From positions 1 through 64,000 of the forward strand of contig NZ_OY781460.1 of NCBI RefSeq assembly GCF_963676855.1: DNA of 64,000 nucleotides, in the 5' to 3' direction. Below are positions 8,903 to 18,944 of the stretch, one piece after another. Each line of letters starts with the position of its first letter. Position 1 is the stretch's first letter. The notes under the pieces are model-generated. The model did not search any database, was not told the origin of the DNA, and was given only the letters and a program-made list of their open reading frames with translations. The translations under genes and the position numbers were made by a program. This stretch comes from an uncultured Anaeromusa sp. Lineage in GTDB: Bacteria > Bacillota > Negativicutes > Anaeromusales > Anaeromusaceae.

Positions 8903-9481
8903 TCAAGCCGACTTGCTGAGTGCTGGCGGCACAAGACCGGTACGCCGCAAAACAGGCACCACTTTTAAAGAAGTCACTGCGATCAGAACGCTCAAAATCA
9001 AGTCAGCCGTGATGTACGGCAGGAATCCTGCCGCCAACGCGCCCTGCATGGACATGGATTTCCCCAGATAAAAATTGACAATGCCGTACAAATACAGCAC
9101 GCCGGCTGCATACAAAACAGTCAGTCCAGCTAAAAGCGCCAGCATGGTGGGAACTAAGCGCAGTTTTTCCTGGCGCTCTGTCAACAGCCCCACCACATAA
9201 GCGCAAGCGATGAAACCAAGAAGATAGCCAAAGGTCGGCTGCAGCACATAGGAAGGCCCACCGCCTTTAGTGAAAATAGGAATGCCGATCAAGCCGATCC
9301 CTACATATAGAAGCTGTGCATACAAACCCTTTTTCGAGCCCAGCATTACGCCGGAATACGCGCAAAATAGGTATTGCAGCGTGAAAGGAACCAGCGGCGT
9401 AGGAATTTGGATAAACGCGCCGATAGCCGTCAATGCCGCAAACAAAGCAATCAAAATTTGCTCCCGCAAAGCCAATTTCAT
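8903..9481 (-). CDS. bioY: Biotin transporter BioY (ECF S component)
   Basis: 192 residues with about six hydrophobic segments. The family signatures TLQYLFCAYSGVMLGSKKG and GGPSYVLQPTFGYLLGF are plain, so this is the substrate-binding S component that takes up biotin, usually with a shared EcfA-EcfA'-EcfT energising module encoded elsewhere. A GGGGGG ribosome site precedes the ATG. The gene is monocistronic: its own promoter lies in the 9517-9545 region, overlapped by a candidate BirA operator, and it has its own terminator. Confidence 0.95.
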   Translation of the reverse strand: MKLALREQILIALFAALTAIGAFIQIPTPLVPFTLQYLFCAYSGVMLGSKKGLYAQLLYVGIGLIGIPIFTKGGGPSYVLQPTFGYLLGFIACAYVVGLLTERQEKLRLVPTMLALLAGLTVLYAAGVLYLYGIVNFYLGKSMSMQGALAAGFLPYITADLILSVLIAVTSLKVVPVLRRTGLVPPALSKSA

Positions 9482-9516
9482 AGTAACGCCCCCCGGATAT
9501 GCATACTTTTTCTTGT

Positions 9517-9545
9517 ATCATAGCACACCCGGAAAGTTTCGTAAA
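9517..9545 (-). promoter_or_regulatory. bioY: Promoter of bioY
   Basis: On the minus strand TTTACG (9545-9540) and TATGAT (9522-9517) are separated by 17 bases, giving a short leader before the bioY ATG. Confidence 0.6.
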
Positions 9546-9568
9546 CACGTTCAATCAAAATGGTTAAC
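9541..9568 (-). promoter_or_regulatory. Candidate BirA operator
   Basis: Half-sites GTAAAC (9541-9546) and GTTAAC (9563-9568) face each other across 16 bases, the arrangement of BirA (biotin repressor) operators, and the left half overlaps the bioY -35 box. Flanking bases match the consensus only partly. The right half overlaps the stop codon of the upstream glucan enzyme gene. Confidence 0.45.
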
Positions 9569-12500
9569 GTTCGATCCTGCCATATTGCTCGCTCAACTCT
9601 GCTAACCAGACTGCCTGACGCTCACCAAGCAATCCCTGCGGCAACCGCCAGCTCCAGTTGCCTTGCGCCACGCCGGGAACATTCATGCGCCCCTCACGCC
9701 CTAACCCCAGCACGTCCTGCACAGGCAAAATAGTTACATCCCCCTCACAAGCATAGGCATAGCGAATAAGCGCCCGCACAACTGCATCCACACCACCGCC
9801 TCTCACCTGCAGCAAGCGAGCGATGTCTGAAGCCAGCCCCGGGTCCTGACGGGCCAGCGTTTCAAACCAGGAGCGGCTTGTATCATTATCATGGGTGCCT
9901 GTATAGACAATTGTATTGCGCGATATCAACGGGCGTTTGACCCCTTCTTCCGTCTGGCGGAAGGCAAACTGCAGCACAGCCATGCCAGGCAGCGAAAATG
10001 CCTCTTTTAAAGCATCCACTTCTGGCGTAATAATCCCCAAATCCTCCGCGACAAGGGGCAGCACTCCTTCTTCTTGACGCAGCGCCGCTAACAAGGCGGC
10101 TCCTGGCCCAGGCTGCCACAACCCTTCCACCGCCGTTTTGGCTGCCGCCGGTACATCCCAATAGGCCTCAATCCCCCGAAAATGATCCAGACGCACCCAG
10201 TCTGTCAGTTCCAGCACTACTTCCAAGCGACGACGCCACCAGCGATAGTTTTGCTGCCCCATGGCCTTCCAATCATAAAGCGGGTTCCCCCAAAGCTGCC
10301 CATCCTTGCTGAAATAATCCGGCGGCACACCGGCTACGCCGACAGGCTCTCCCTCGCCATCCAGCAGAAAATAAGGCTGCCGACTCCACACATCACTACT
10401 GTCATGAGCTACATACAACGGCAAGTCGCCCAAAAGCTTTACACCTTGTTGATTGGCGTACTCACGCAAATGTCGAGCCTGCTTAAAAAAGAGATATTGC
10501 TCAAAGTGATACAGATCAATGGCCGCCCCTTCTTGGCGCCGCAATTCATCCAAAGCCACCGGCCGCCTCTCGCGCAACCCTTGCGGCCACTGCGTCCAAG
10601 GAAGGCCCTTATAACGGTTTTTAGCTGCTCGAAATAAAGCGTAATCCTTCAGCCAGTCTCCATGGCACTGGCAAAACGCTTCATAGTCCGGCGCAGCCGC
10701 CCATTCCGGCTGCAACCGTTCAAATGCTCGCCGCACCAATTGTTCTTTGTAGACTGTAACGACTTCCCAATCATAAATGCCAGCTTTACCCTTGGGCAGC
10801 GGCTCCAAATCCGACTGCGTCAACCAGCCGTCAGCCACTAAATCATCCGGCGACAACAAAGCCACGTTGCCTGCAAAAGCGGACAGCGCTTGATACGGCG
10901 AACCACAGCTGGCTGGTCCCGGCTGATTGAGAGGCAGCATCTGCCACCAAGACTGACCGGCGCGCGCCAAAAAATCAACAAACCGTCTGGCTTCCGGCCC
11001 CAAATCACCGCCGCCGTAAGGACCCGGCAAAGACGTAGGATGCAGCAGCAGTCCCGCGCTGCGAGGCAGCACCGAAGCCTCTTCGCGTTGCAGCACCACA
11101 CCGGACAAAGGCGGTAGACAGAATGTCACCACGCCGTCCCTCGCAGCCACCGGCTGCTGTGTTTCATCCAATAACGAGACAAAGCGTCCCTTAAAACGCC
11201 CTTCATCCGTCACCGTCAACCAGCGCTCTTCCGTTTCGTGGCGGTTGACAGCTACCAGCAGCACTTCCTCTTCCCCTTGGCCTCCGAGGGCATCTTGCCC
11301 GTTTTCAATGGTTCGCAAAAAGGCCATCACATCGTCGTGGCCGCTTTCTACAGGCAGCCAAAAACCGCGACGCAACGCAGCTTGGTTTCGTCGCAGATGA
11401 ATCAAAGAGCGGTGCCAGGCAAGCAATTCTTCATCCTCACGCCCCCAAGGAAAGGTACCTCGGTTAAACGGATCGCGATACCCTTCTGCGCCTGCCTCAT
11501 CACCATAGTACACACTAGGCACACCTGGAAAAGTCATTTGCCATAAAACTAAGATGCGATAGCGCTGCAAGGCCAAAAGGCGCCGTTCTTCCGGCAAGCG
11601 ATAAAAGGCTCGCTCTTTTTCACTCAGCGACTCTCCAGGCGGCGCTTCGCCCAGTTCCGTCAAAACACGAGGCACGTCATGACTGCCCACCAAATTCATA
11701 GCGCCATAAAAATGCGGCGCCGGATAGTTTTCCTGCAAAGAACGCAATACATTCAAGGTGCGCTCGGCTGTCGCCCGCCCTAAGAAAAACTCCAACAAGG
11801 CTTTGCGAAAGGGATAGTTCATGGTGGAATCCAGTTCGTTCCCCAACAAATAGCGGCGCATCTGTCCATAGCTTTCCTTGCGAGAGGCATCCTCCCACAC
11901 TTCGCCGATCAACACTGCCTCTGGATCCTCTTCCTTCAACACCCGGTAAAACTCTTCTAAAAAAGCGTCTGGTAATTCATCTACCACATCCAGCCGCCAT
12001 CCTTTAATGCCACAGCGAAGCCAGTGCCGCAGTACACTATCTTCACCACGGATAATAAAATCCAGATAGCTTTCGTTAACCTCGTCCACATTAGGCATCG
12101 TACCGATGCCCCACCACGCTTCATAGTCTTCTGGATACTCCTTGAAGCGATACCAAGAATAATACGGCGATTCCTCGGACTGATAAGCGCCGACACCGGG
12201 AAACCGCCCTTCTTTGTTGAAATATAGGCTGTCGCTGCCAGTATGGCTGAATACGCCGTCTAAAACTACATGCATGCCCAATGCCTTAGCCTGCTTGCAC
12301 AGCCGCACCAAATCCTTCGTTTCCCCTAACATCGGATCAATTTGATGATAGTCTGCCACGTCATACCGATGATTGCTCACCGATAAAAAAACCGGATTCA
12401 GGTAGAGAATGGTCACTCCCAACTCCGCCAAATACGATAGCTTACTGCAAATCCCTTCTAAATTCCCTCCAAAAAAATCATATGCCACCATATGACCGGT

Positions 12501-13055
12501 ATCCACGTCCCGCACATAAAACGGCACATCTTCCCAATGGGCGTGCAGAAGGCTCCCCGGCTGTGCGCCGCGAATTTCGCCTTGTTCATGTCCATTGCAA
12601 AAACGATCCGGAAAAATTTGATAGATGACTCCGTCACTCAACCAAGCAGGCACAGCTTGCTGCTGATGCACCGTAATCTGCCAGGAGCGAGGCCCCGCCT
12701 GCGAACGACGATAACCACTCCCGCCTAGGCCGTCTTCACTGGCTCCATAATACCAAACCGCTCCAGTCATTTCCTCGGCAATAAAATGATACCAAATCCA
12801 GCCTGGATCCGCCGGAGCTTCGTATTCCACCTGCCAGCAGCCTTCGCCAACATCCTCCAGCGGCACCAACCGCTCTCCCTGCCCTTGCAGCCACAACCGC
12901 AGCGTAACCTTTCGCAGAGGCTCCAGCGGCGGTGTCCGAAAAGCCAGACGCACTTTGACACCGCAGCAAACAGCGCCAAACGGCTGGCGAAATGCGCTCC
13001 GCCAGCTATGATGATAAATCCAGGCGGCCGTAGTTTGTTCATGACCAGCCATCAT
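9564..13055 (-). CDS. Two-domain glucan enzyme: GH13 alpha-amylase/debranching-type + GH77 4-alpha-glucanotransferase
   Basis: 1163 residues. An N-terminal beta-sandwich (about 1-130, CBM34-like) precedes a GH13 barrel with nucleophile Asp356 in GWRLDVVDE, acid Glu385 in LIGEVWED and Asp460 in VGSHDVPR, resembling maltogenic amylase/neopullulanase. From about 668 a complete GH77 (MalQ) domain begins with GLLLHPTSLPGPYG and holds VRLDHFRG, VAEDLG and TGTHDND. It would split alpha-glucans and shuffle maltodextrins. It is the last gene of the glycogen operon, about 155 bases after glgA, with an inverted-repeat element between. Continuous reading through both halves shows a genuine fusion, not a frameshift. 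Limit dextrins made by GlgP are the likely substrate (inference). Confidence 0.92.
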   Translation of the reverse strand: MMAGHEQTTAAWIYHHSWRSAFRQPFGAVCCGVKVRLAFRTPPLEPLRKVTLRLWLQGQGERLVPLEDVGEGCWQVEYEAPADPGWIWYHFIAEEMTGAVWYYGASEDGLGGSGYRRSQAGPRSWQITVHQQQAVPAWLSDGVIYQIFPDRFCNGHEQGEIRGAQPGSLLHAHWEDVPFYVRDVDTGHMVAYDFFGGNLEGICSKLSYLAELGVTILYLNPVFLSVSNHRYDVADYHQIDPMLGETKDLVRLCKQAKALGMHVVLDGVFSHTGSDSLYFNKEGRFPGVGAYQSEESPYYSWYRFKEYPEDYEAWWGIGTMPNVDEVNESYLDFIIRGEDSVLRHWLRCGIKGWRLDVVDELPDAFLEEFYRVLKEEDPEAVLIGEVWEDASRKESYGQMRRYLLGNELDSTMNYPFRKALLEFFLGRATAERTLNVLRSLQENYPAPHFYGAMNLVGSHDVPRVLTELGEAPPGESLSEKERAFYRLPEERRLLALQRYRILVLWQMTFPGVPSVYYGDEAGAEGYRDPFNRGTFPWGREDEELLAWHRSLIHLRRNQAALRRGFWLPVESGHDDVMAFLRTIENGQDALGGQGEEEVLLVAVNRHETEERWLTVTDEGRFKGRFVSLLDETQQPVAARDGVVTFCLPPLSGVVLQREEASVLPRSAGLLLHPTSLPGPYGGGDLGPEARRFVDFLARAGQSWWQMLPLNQPGPASCGSPYQALSAFAGNVALLSPDDLVADGWLTQSDLEPLPKGKAGIYDWEVVTVYKEQLVRRAFERLQPEWAAAPDYEAFCQCHGDWLKDYALFRAAKNRYKGLPWTQWPQGLRERRPVALDELRRQEGAAIDLYHFEQYLFFKQARHLREYANQQGVKLLGDLPLYVAHDSSDVWSRQPYFLLDGEGEPVGVAGVPPDYFSKDGQLWGNPLYDWKAMGQQNYRWWRRRLEVVLELTDWVRLDHFRGIEAYWDVPAAAKTAVEGLWQPGPGAALLAALRQEEGVLPLVAEDLGIITPEVDALKEAFSLPGMAVLQFAFRQTEEGVKRPLISRNTIVYTGTHDNDTSRSWFETLARQDPGLASDIARLLQVRGGGVDAVVRALIRYAYACEGDVTILPVQDVLGLGREGRMNVPGVAQGNWSWRLPQGLLGERQAVWLAELSEQYGRIER

Positions 13056-13085
13056 CTCAGCCTCGTTTCTTCCGCTTATTTTTAA

Positions 13086-13175
13086 GGAACCACTGATTCA
13101 TGCAACTCTCGCGCCAAGTCGGCAGCAACACAACCTGCGCCGGACGGACGGAGTGTTTTCTAAATCAGTGGTTCC
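13086..13175. repeat. 90-bp element with 13-bp perfect terminal inverted repeats (MITE-like)
   Basis: GGAACCACTGATT at 13086-13098 is exactly inverted at 13163-13175, with a 64-base interior holding no gene. The shape is that of a miniature inverted-repeat element; it could alternatively fold in the glgA-amylase transcript. No clear target duplication is seen. Confidence 0.5.
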
Positions 13176-13209
13176 CTGATATATTGCATGTATTTCTTTA
13201 TAGCAGCCT

Positions 13210-14643
13210 TTATCGCAGCAAGCTGCGATACACTTCTACATATTTTTTAGCCGACGCGCCCCAGCTGTAATCGCAGTTCATGGCATTACGCACAATTTTT
13301 TCCCAAACAGGCTTGTCGTAGAAATAGTTTAAAGCCCTCTTGATCGTATACAGCATGTCGTGGGCATTGTAATCGGCAAAGGTGAATCCGTTCCCCTGCT
13401 TAGTATATTTATTAAAGGAAAAGACGGTATCCTTCAGGCCGCCCGTTTCCCGGGCGATCGGAATGGCGCCGTAACGCAAGGCAATCATTTGCCCAATGCC
13501 GCAAGGCTCAAACTGAGACGGCATCAGAAACAGATCAGCGGCAGCATAAATCTGTCTGGCCAGCGTCTCATCAAAAAAGATGTTCACAGACACCTTTTGA
13601 GGATGATCCCAAGCCATTTGCTGGAACATTTTTTCGTACTGCTCATCGCCGGTTCCCAATATCACCACCTGCAAATCCTCGCCAGCAACCAATTCTCCAA
13701 AAATGTGCCCTATTAGGTCCAACCCTTTAGGCGCCACCAGCCTGGATACAATGGCTAGCAAAGGCAAGTCCCGCCGTACAGGAAGTCCCAGCCGATCTTG
13801 CAAGCGTGCTTTGTTCTCGCGTCTTGCCAATAGATGGTCCGCATCATAATTTACAAATACATGCGCGTCTTTTTGCGGATCATAACTGGCATAGTCAATG
13901 CCATTCACAATCCCTTCCAAAGCTTCCTGACGCTGCCGCAGCAATCCGTCCAACCCTTCGCCGTAGAAAGCTTGCTGTATTTCTTCGGCATAGCTGCAGC
14001 TGACCGTGGAAATGCGGTCCGCATAAACAAGAGCGCCTTTCATCAAATTGACGGCTTGATTGAATTCCAAAGCTTCGGCGTAAACATCTTCGCCCAAGCC
14101 CAAGATGTCACCAAGAATTTCGCGGCCAAAAACGCCTTGATACCGCAAATTATGAATGGTAAAGAGAGTCTTAATACCTTGATAAAAAGACTCATCCCGA
14201 TACAGACTGCGCAAGTACACCACCGCCAGCGAGGCATGCCAGTCATGACAATGAAGCACATCCGGCTGAAAATCTAAAACAGGCATCATTTCCAACACCG
14301 CTCGCGAAAACCAAGCAAAGCGTTCTGCATCATCAAAATAGCCATACAGCCCCGGGCGTTTGAAATAATACTCATTATCTAAAAAATAGAAGGTAACGCC
14401 TTGATATACTAGTTTCTTCACGCCGCAATACTGCTGCCGCCAGGACACTGGCACACTCAGCTCTGCCACCAATTCCATCTGCGAAATAAACTCTTGCGGA
14501 ATATCCGCATACAACGGCAGCACCACCCGCACGTCCACCTTATGTTTGTGCAATTCTTGGGGCAACGAACCAATGACATCCGCCAACCCCCCTGTTTTAA
14601 TAAACGGTACCGCCTCAGAAGCAACGCAAAGCACTTTCATCAT
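13210..14643 (-). CDS. glgA: Glycogen synthase (GT5, ADP-glucose)
   Basis: 477 residues, the usual length. The GT5 signature KTGGLADVIG starts at Lys16 and binds ADP-glucose; the C-terminal GT-B half carries FEPCGIGQMIALRYGAIPI and RETGGLKDTV. It elongates alpha-1,4-glucan from ADP-glucose in the cytoplasm. Two adjacent ATG codons are possible starts behind GGAAGGTG. It lies 3 bases after glgD, inside the glycogen operon. No missing motif is noticed. Confidence 0.96.
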   Translation of the reverse strand: MMKVLCVASEAVPFIKTGGLADVIGSLPQELHKHKVDVRVVLPLYADIPQEFISQMELVAELSVPVSWRQQYCGVKKLVYQGVTFYFLDNEYYFKRPGLYGYFDDAERFAWFSRAVLEMMPVLDFQPDVLHCHDWHASLAVVYLRSLYRDESFYQGIKTLFTIHNLRYQGVFGREILGDILGLGEDVYAEALEFNQAVNLMKGALVYADRISTVSCSYAEEIQQAFYGEGLDGLLRQRQEALEGIVNGIDYASYDPQKDAHVFVNYDADHLLARRENKARLQDRLGLPVRRDLPLLAIVSRLVAPKGLDLIGHIFGELVAGEDLQVVILGTGDEQYEKMFQQMAWDHPQKVSVNIFFDETLARQIYAAADLFLMPSQFEPCGIGQMIALRYGAIPIARETGGLKDTVFSFNKYTKQGNGFTFADYNAHDMLYTIKRALNYFYDKPVWEKIVRNAMNCDYSWGASAKKYVEVYRSLLR

Positions 14644-14646
14644 CGT

Positions 14647-15765
14647 TTACACCTTCCTTCCCTTGCGAATGACAACCGGATGATTTTCTTCTCCCTTGAA
14701 CATTTTTCCCGCAGAAACGTTCACATTTTTATCACACACCACATAATCAAGACGAGTATTCTCGCCAATCACACCTTTTTGCATGACGATGCTATTGCGC
14801 ACAACCGCCCCTTTGGCTACGGAAACGCCACGAAAAAGAATGGAGTTTTCCACAACGCCGTCAATGTAGCAGCCATTAGCAACCATGGAATTGGTAACCT
14901 GGGCCGCTTCTGTATATTGGGCCGGCGGCTCGTCTTTGACCTTAGTATAAATATTACCGCAGCGTCCGAACAAGTCTTGCCAAATGGGCGGCTTCAAGAG
15001 TTCCATGGAATGTTGAAAATAGGTTGCCACCGAATTAATCCGGGCTACATAGCCGTCATACATCCAGCCAAACATATCCAATTCGTTGAGATTGCTAATC
15101 AGGCAGTGCTTGACAAAATCATAGCCGCCACGAGCCGAAGACGCTTCAATCAATTCAATCAAAAGCTCTCGCTCCAACAAAAACATGCCCAACGCCATAC
15201 GTTCTTCCGAAGCCGCACCGCCAGCTACATGCATGTCCCAGATGCGACCACAATGATCCATTTCCAACATTAGCGCTCCGTTGCAGTCGTTATCCTTGCA
15301 GTTGCGCTTGCTGTACACCACAGTTACATCCGCATGGCAGCTTTGATGATATTCCAGCACAGGTCGGAAATCAATATTGCAAACCGCCTCCGAACCGGCT
15401 ATGACTACATATTTTTGTCGGCTGAAGCGCAAATATTCCAGGTTAGCGTGGAAATTTTCCACATCCCCCCGATACGCCATATAGCGGGGATAATTGGCAT
15501 AGGCCGGCGGCAAAAGCGCCAGCCCCTCCCTCTTACGGGCTAAATCCCATTCCTTGCCGGAACGGAGATGATCTACTACGGAGCGGTATTTATGTCCCAA
15601 CAGCACTCCTACATTGCCAACACCGGAATTTACTATATTGGAAAGGGCAAAGTCAATCAACCGATACCTTCCGGCAAAGGGAATGGCCCCTAATGGCCGA
15701 TTGTGAGTCAATTCACTGACTAAGTCATCCATCTCATTCAGATTGATGATTGCCATCAAGTCCAT
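14647..15765 (-). CDS. glgD: Glucose-1-phosphate adenylyltransferase subunit GlgD
   Basis: 372 residues from the ATG at 15763-15765, which overlaps the glgC stop (TAATG) behind AGGGAGGGGAAA; a longer frame to 15813 lies inside glgC. It has the ADP-glucose pyrophosphorylase fold (IPFAGRYRLIDFALSNIVNSG) and left-handed beta-helix C-terminus, but the GlgC-type N-terminal loop GGQGTRL is replaced by INLNEMDDLV. This is the mark of the GlgD subunit, which in other Firmicutes modulates or activates GlgC in a heterotetramer. Spacing and coupling to glgC support equal production. Confidence 0.94.
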   Translation of the reverse strand: MDLMAIINLNEMDDLVSELTHNRPLGAIPFAGRYRLIDFALSNIVNSGVGNVGVLLGHKYRSVVDHLRSGKEWDLARKREGLALLPPAYANYPRYMAYRGDVENFHANLEYLRFSRQKYVVIAGSEAVCNIDFRPVLEYHQSCHADVTVVYSKRNCKDNDCNGALMLEMDHCGRIWDMHVAGGAASEERMALGMFLLERELLIELIEASSARGGYDFVKHCLISNLNELDMFGWMYDGYVARINSVATYFQHSMELLKPPIWQDLFGRCGNIYTKVKDEPPAQYTEAAQVTNSMVANGCYIDGVVENSILFRGVSVAKGAVVRNSIVMQKGVIGENTRLDYVVCDKNVNVSAGKMFKGEENHPVVIRKGRKV

Positions 15766-16985
15766 TATTTCCCCTCCCTTCCGGCCAAAGCGCACGCCAG
15801 TTCCGTATAGCAAGAAATCGTCTTATCTACTACGGTTTCCGCAGGAAGTTTGAGTTTCTCCGCAATAACGACGATATCCCGCCGCCCTTTCGCATTCACA
15901 GGCGTACCAATACGGCAATTATCCCCCAGGCGAACCTGACGGCCAACTACGGCTTTTTCTACACGGCAGCCAGCGCCGATATATACGCCAGGCATGAGAA
16001 TGGAATCTCGTACCACTGCGCCTTTCTCAATCACCACATTGGGGAAAACCACCGAATGCACCACTTCTCCGAAAATTTGGCAGCCTTCGTTAATGCAAGA
16101 ACGCTTCACTTTGGCGTTCGGTCCCAGATAGTGCGGCGGCCGCGCCGGATTGACCGAGTAAATACGCCAATCGGTGTCAAACAAATCCAACGATGGCTTT
16201 TCCTCCAGCAAATCCATATTAGCCTGCCAATAGCTTTCCACCGTACCGACGTCTTTCCAATACCCTTCAAAAGCATACGCCATGAGACGCTTGCGTCCTT
16301 TAAGCATGGCCGGAATAACGTTTTTGCCAAAATCATGGCACGAGTCAGCCAATTCCGCGTCTTCTTGCAAATAACGCCGCAAGACTGCCCAAGAAAAAAT
16401 ATAGATACCCATGGAAGCCAAATTGCTTTTTGGTTCCTTGGGTTTTTCTGCAAACTCAACGATTCGAGCGCTTTCATCGGTCGACATGATGCCAAAACGG
16501 CTGGCGTCTTCCCAAGGAACCGGAATTACAGCAATGGTCACGTCCGCCTGCTCCTCTTTATGAAAAGCCAGCATTTTCGCATAGTTCATCTTATAAATAT
16601 GATCGCCCGATAAAATCAGCACATACTCCGGATTCATCTGCTCCAGAAAGTTCAAATTTTGATAAATAGCGTCTGCGGTTCCTTTATACCATTGTCCGCC
16701 TTCTTCGCTCATGTAAGGAGGCAATACAAAGACGCCTCCGTCACGGCGGTCCAAATCCCAGTCGCTGCCAATGCCGATGTAGGCATTGAGCGCCAACGGC
16801 TTGTATTGCGTCAACACGCCCACGGTATCAATGCCGGAATTATGGCAGTTACTGAGAGTAAAATCGATAATCCGATATTTCCCTCCAAAGGGTACTGCTG
16901 GTTTGGCAAGCTGCTTCGTCAAATTCCCCAGACGCGTGCCCTGGCCCCCTGCCAGGAGCATGGCGACACACTCTCTTCTAGACAT
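15765..16985 (-). CDS. glgC: Glucose-1-phosphate adenylyltransferase catalytic subunit
   Basis: 406 residues from the ATG at 16983-16985, chosen because GAGGGGG sits about 8 bases upstream; an ATG two codons earlier is too close to that site. It keeps the nucleotide loop [15 protein letters not shown], the sugar-phosphate motif VEFAEKP and a C-terminal beta-helix. It makes ADP-glucose from ATP and glucose-1-phosphate, the committed step of bacterial glycogen synthesis. The start overlaps the end of glgB by 8 bases and the stop overlaps the glgD start, so all three are translationally coupled. Confidence 0.96.
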   Translation of the reverse strand: MSRRECVAMLLAGGQGTRLGNLTKQLAKPAVPFGGKYRIIDFTLSNCHNSGIDTVGVLTQYKPLALNAYIGIGSDWDLDRRDGGVFVLPPYMSEEGGQWYKGTADAIYQNLNFLEQMNPEYVLILSGDHIYKMNYAKMLAFHKEEQADVTIAVIPVPWEDASRFGIMSTDESARIVEFAEKPKEPKSNLASMGIYIFSWAVLRRYLQEDAELADSCHDFGKNVIPAMLKGRKRLMAYAFEGYWKDVGTVESYWQANMDLLEEKPSLDLFDTDWRIYSVNPARPPHYLGPNAKVKRSCINEGCQIFGEVVHSVVFPNVVIEKGAVVRDSILMPGVYIGAGCRVEKAVVGRQVRLGDNCRIGTPVNAKGRRDIVVIAEKLKLPAETVVDKTISCYTELACALAGREGK

Positions 16986-18915
16986 AGCCATTCCCCCTCG
17001 TATCCTCGGTCGTTTCTTGCTCTTGTTTAACTGCATGAAGCCGCAAATACACCGTTGCCAACGGCGGCAGTCGCAATACCAACGAACAATCCTGGCTATG
17101 CCAGGGTATCGGTTCAGAATGCACTACGCCGTTACCTTGGCCGGATCCTCCGAAACATCCGGCGTCGGTATTGAATACTTCTTGGTATTCTCCCGGTGCG
17201 GGAACGCCAATGCGATAGCCTTCATGCACCACCGGGGTAAAATTACAAATCACGAGAACCGCTTCTCCTTGACGATCGCGCCGCAAAAAAGAAATTACAC
17301 TGTGTTCGTAATCTTGGCAGTCCAACCAAGAAAAGCCGTCCCAATCATCATCATTTTCCCAAAAAGCAGCATGCTGATGATAAAACCGATTCAATTCTCG
17401 CACACAGTGATGTATAGCCTGATGTTGAGGATAATCGAGCAAATGCCAGTCTAGGCTGTCATCATGCTTCCACTCGATAAACTGACCAAACTCGCCGCCC
17501 ATGAAAAGCAGCTTTTTCCCAGGATGCGCCAGCCAATACGCATAGAAGGCACGAAGATTAGCGAATTTTTGCCAATAGTCACCAGGCATTTTATTAAGCA
17601 GTGACTTTTTCCCATGCACCACCTCGTCATGAGACAACGGGAGCACGAAGTTCTCCGTAAAAGCGTACATCAAGGAAAAAGTCAGCAAATTATGGTACCA
17701 CTTGCGATGAATCGGATCCAGTTCCATATAGCGGAGCATGTCGTTCATCCAACCCATATTCCATTTGAAGTTGAACCCCAGACCGCCGCAATCCGTAGGC
17801 CAGGAAACCATAGGCCAAGAGGTCGATTCCTCGGCCATCATCAAGGTCTGCGGATACTCTCGAAACACCGTTTCATTAGTCTGCCGCAAAAGCGCCATGC
17901 CCTCTAGGTTGCCGTTGCCGCCATAGCGGTTCGGACGCCATTGTCCTTTCTTACGCCCGTAATCCAGGTACAAAATATTAGCCACGGCATCCGCCCGCAG
18001 GCCGTCTATATGATAAACATCCAGCCAAAAAAGAGCGTTAGAAATCAAAAAGCTTTTGACCTCCGGCCGTCCATAATCAAAATTGCAGGTACCCCAACCT
18101 TCATTTTCCCCCTGCATCGGATCCGGATGTTCATAAAGAGGCGTGCCGTCAAAACACCTCAAGCCATGACCGTCGCGGCAAAAATGTCCTGGCACCCAAT
18201 CCATGATCACCCCAAGGCCTTGCTGATGGCAGCAATCTACAAAATACATGAAGTCCTGCGGCGTACCATAGCGGCTGGTTACCGCAAAAAAGCCCGTAAT
18301 CTGATATCCCCAAGAGCCATCAAAAGGATGCTCCGCCAACGGCAACAGTTCAAGATGCGTATATCCCATTTCCGCTGCATATGGCACCAGTTGTTCCGCC
18401 ATCTCCCGGTAAGTCAGAGGCCGCCCTCCCGGCGCCCGGCGCCAAGAACCTAAGTGGACTTCATAAATGAGCACTGGCGATTCATAAATATTGCGCTGCT
18501 TTTTCTGCTCCTGCCAAGGTTCATCCTGCCATGTATAGCCTCCAAGATCCCACACCACGGAAGCCGACTTGGGAGGTGTCTCCGCATGCACGGCATAGGG
18601 ATCGCTCTTTTCCAGCACTTCGCCATTAGCGGCATGAATAACGTACTTATACGCCATTCCTGCACAAGCTTGGGGGACAAAAAGCTGCCATACGCCCGAG
18701 CGTGAATGGAGCTTCATCACATGATGCTGTCCTTCCCAACCGTTGAACTCCCCTACCAACTGTACCATTTTGGCATGCGGCGCCCATAAGGCAAACCGCA
18801 CCCCCTCCACGCCGTCCTGGGTAATGCAATGCGCTCCCAACATTTGATAGGCGCGATACTGCGTTCCTTCATTAAATAAATAGAGATTGTCTTTGGATAA
18901 AGGCGAAGGTGTCAT
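16978..18915 (-). CDS. glgB: 1,4-alpha-glucan branching enzyme (GH13)
   Basis: 645 residues. An N-terminal CBM48 domain (about 20-120, [20 protein letters not shown]) precedes the GH13 barrel with nucleophile Asp in [15 protein letters not shown] and acid Glu in [10 protein letters not shown], then an all-beta C-terminal domain. It introduces alpha-1,6 branches into glycogen. AAAGGAGGG lies ahead of the ATG. It sits between glgP (29 bases upstream) and glgC (8-base overlap) in the same leftward operon. Confidence 0.96.
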   Translation of the reverse strand: MTPSPLSKDNLYLFNEGTQYRAYQMLGAHCITQDGVEGVRFALWAPHAKMVQLVGEFNGWEGQHHVMKLHSRSGVWQLFVPQACAGMAYKYVIHAANGEVLEKSDPYAVHAETPPKSASVVWDLGGYTWQDEPWQEQKKQRNIYESPVLIYEVHLGSWRRAPGGRPLTYREMAEQLVPYAAEMGYTHLELLPLAEHPFDGSWGYQITGFFAVTSRYGTPQDFMYFVDCCHQQGLGVIMDWVPGHFCRDGHGLRCFDGTPLYEHPDPMQGENEGWGTCNFDYGRPEVKSFLISNALFWLDVYHIDGLRADAVANILYLDYGRKKGQWRPNRYGGNGNLEGMALLRQTNETVFREYPQTLMMAEESTSWPMVSWPTDCGGLGFNFKWNMGWMNDMLRYMELDPIHRKWYHNLLTFSLMYAFTENFVLPLSHDEVVHGKKSLLNKMPGDYWQKFANLRAFYAYWLAHPGKKLLFMGGEFGQFIEWKHDDSLDWHLLDYPQHQAIHHCVRELNRFYHQHAAFWENDDDWDGFSWLDCQDYEHSVISFLRRDRQGEAVLVICNFTPVVHEGYRIGVPAPGEYQEVFNTDAGCFGGSGQGNGVVHSEPIPWHSQDCSLVLRLPPLATVYLRLHAVKQEQETTEDTRGNGYV

Positions 18916-18944
18916 GCACGCCCTCCTTTCCCATTCTGCTCTTG

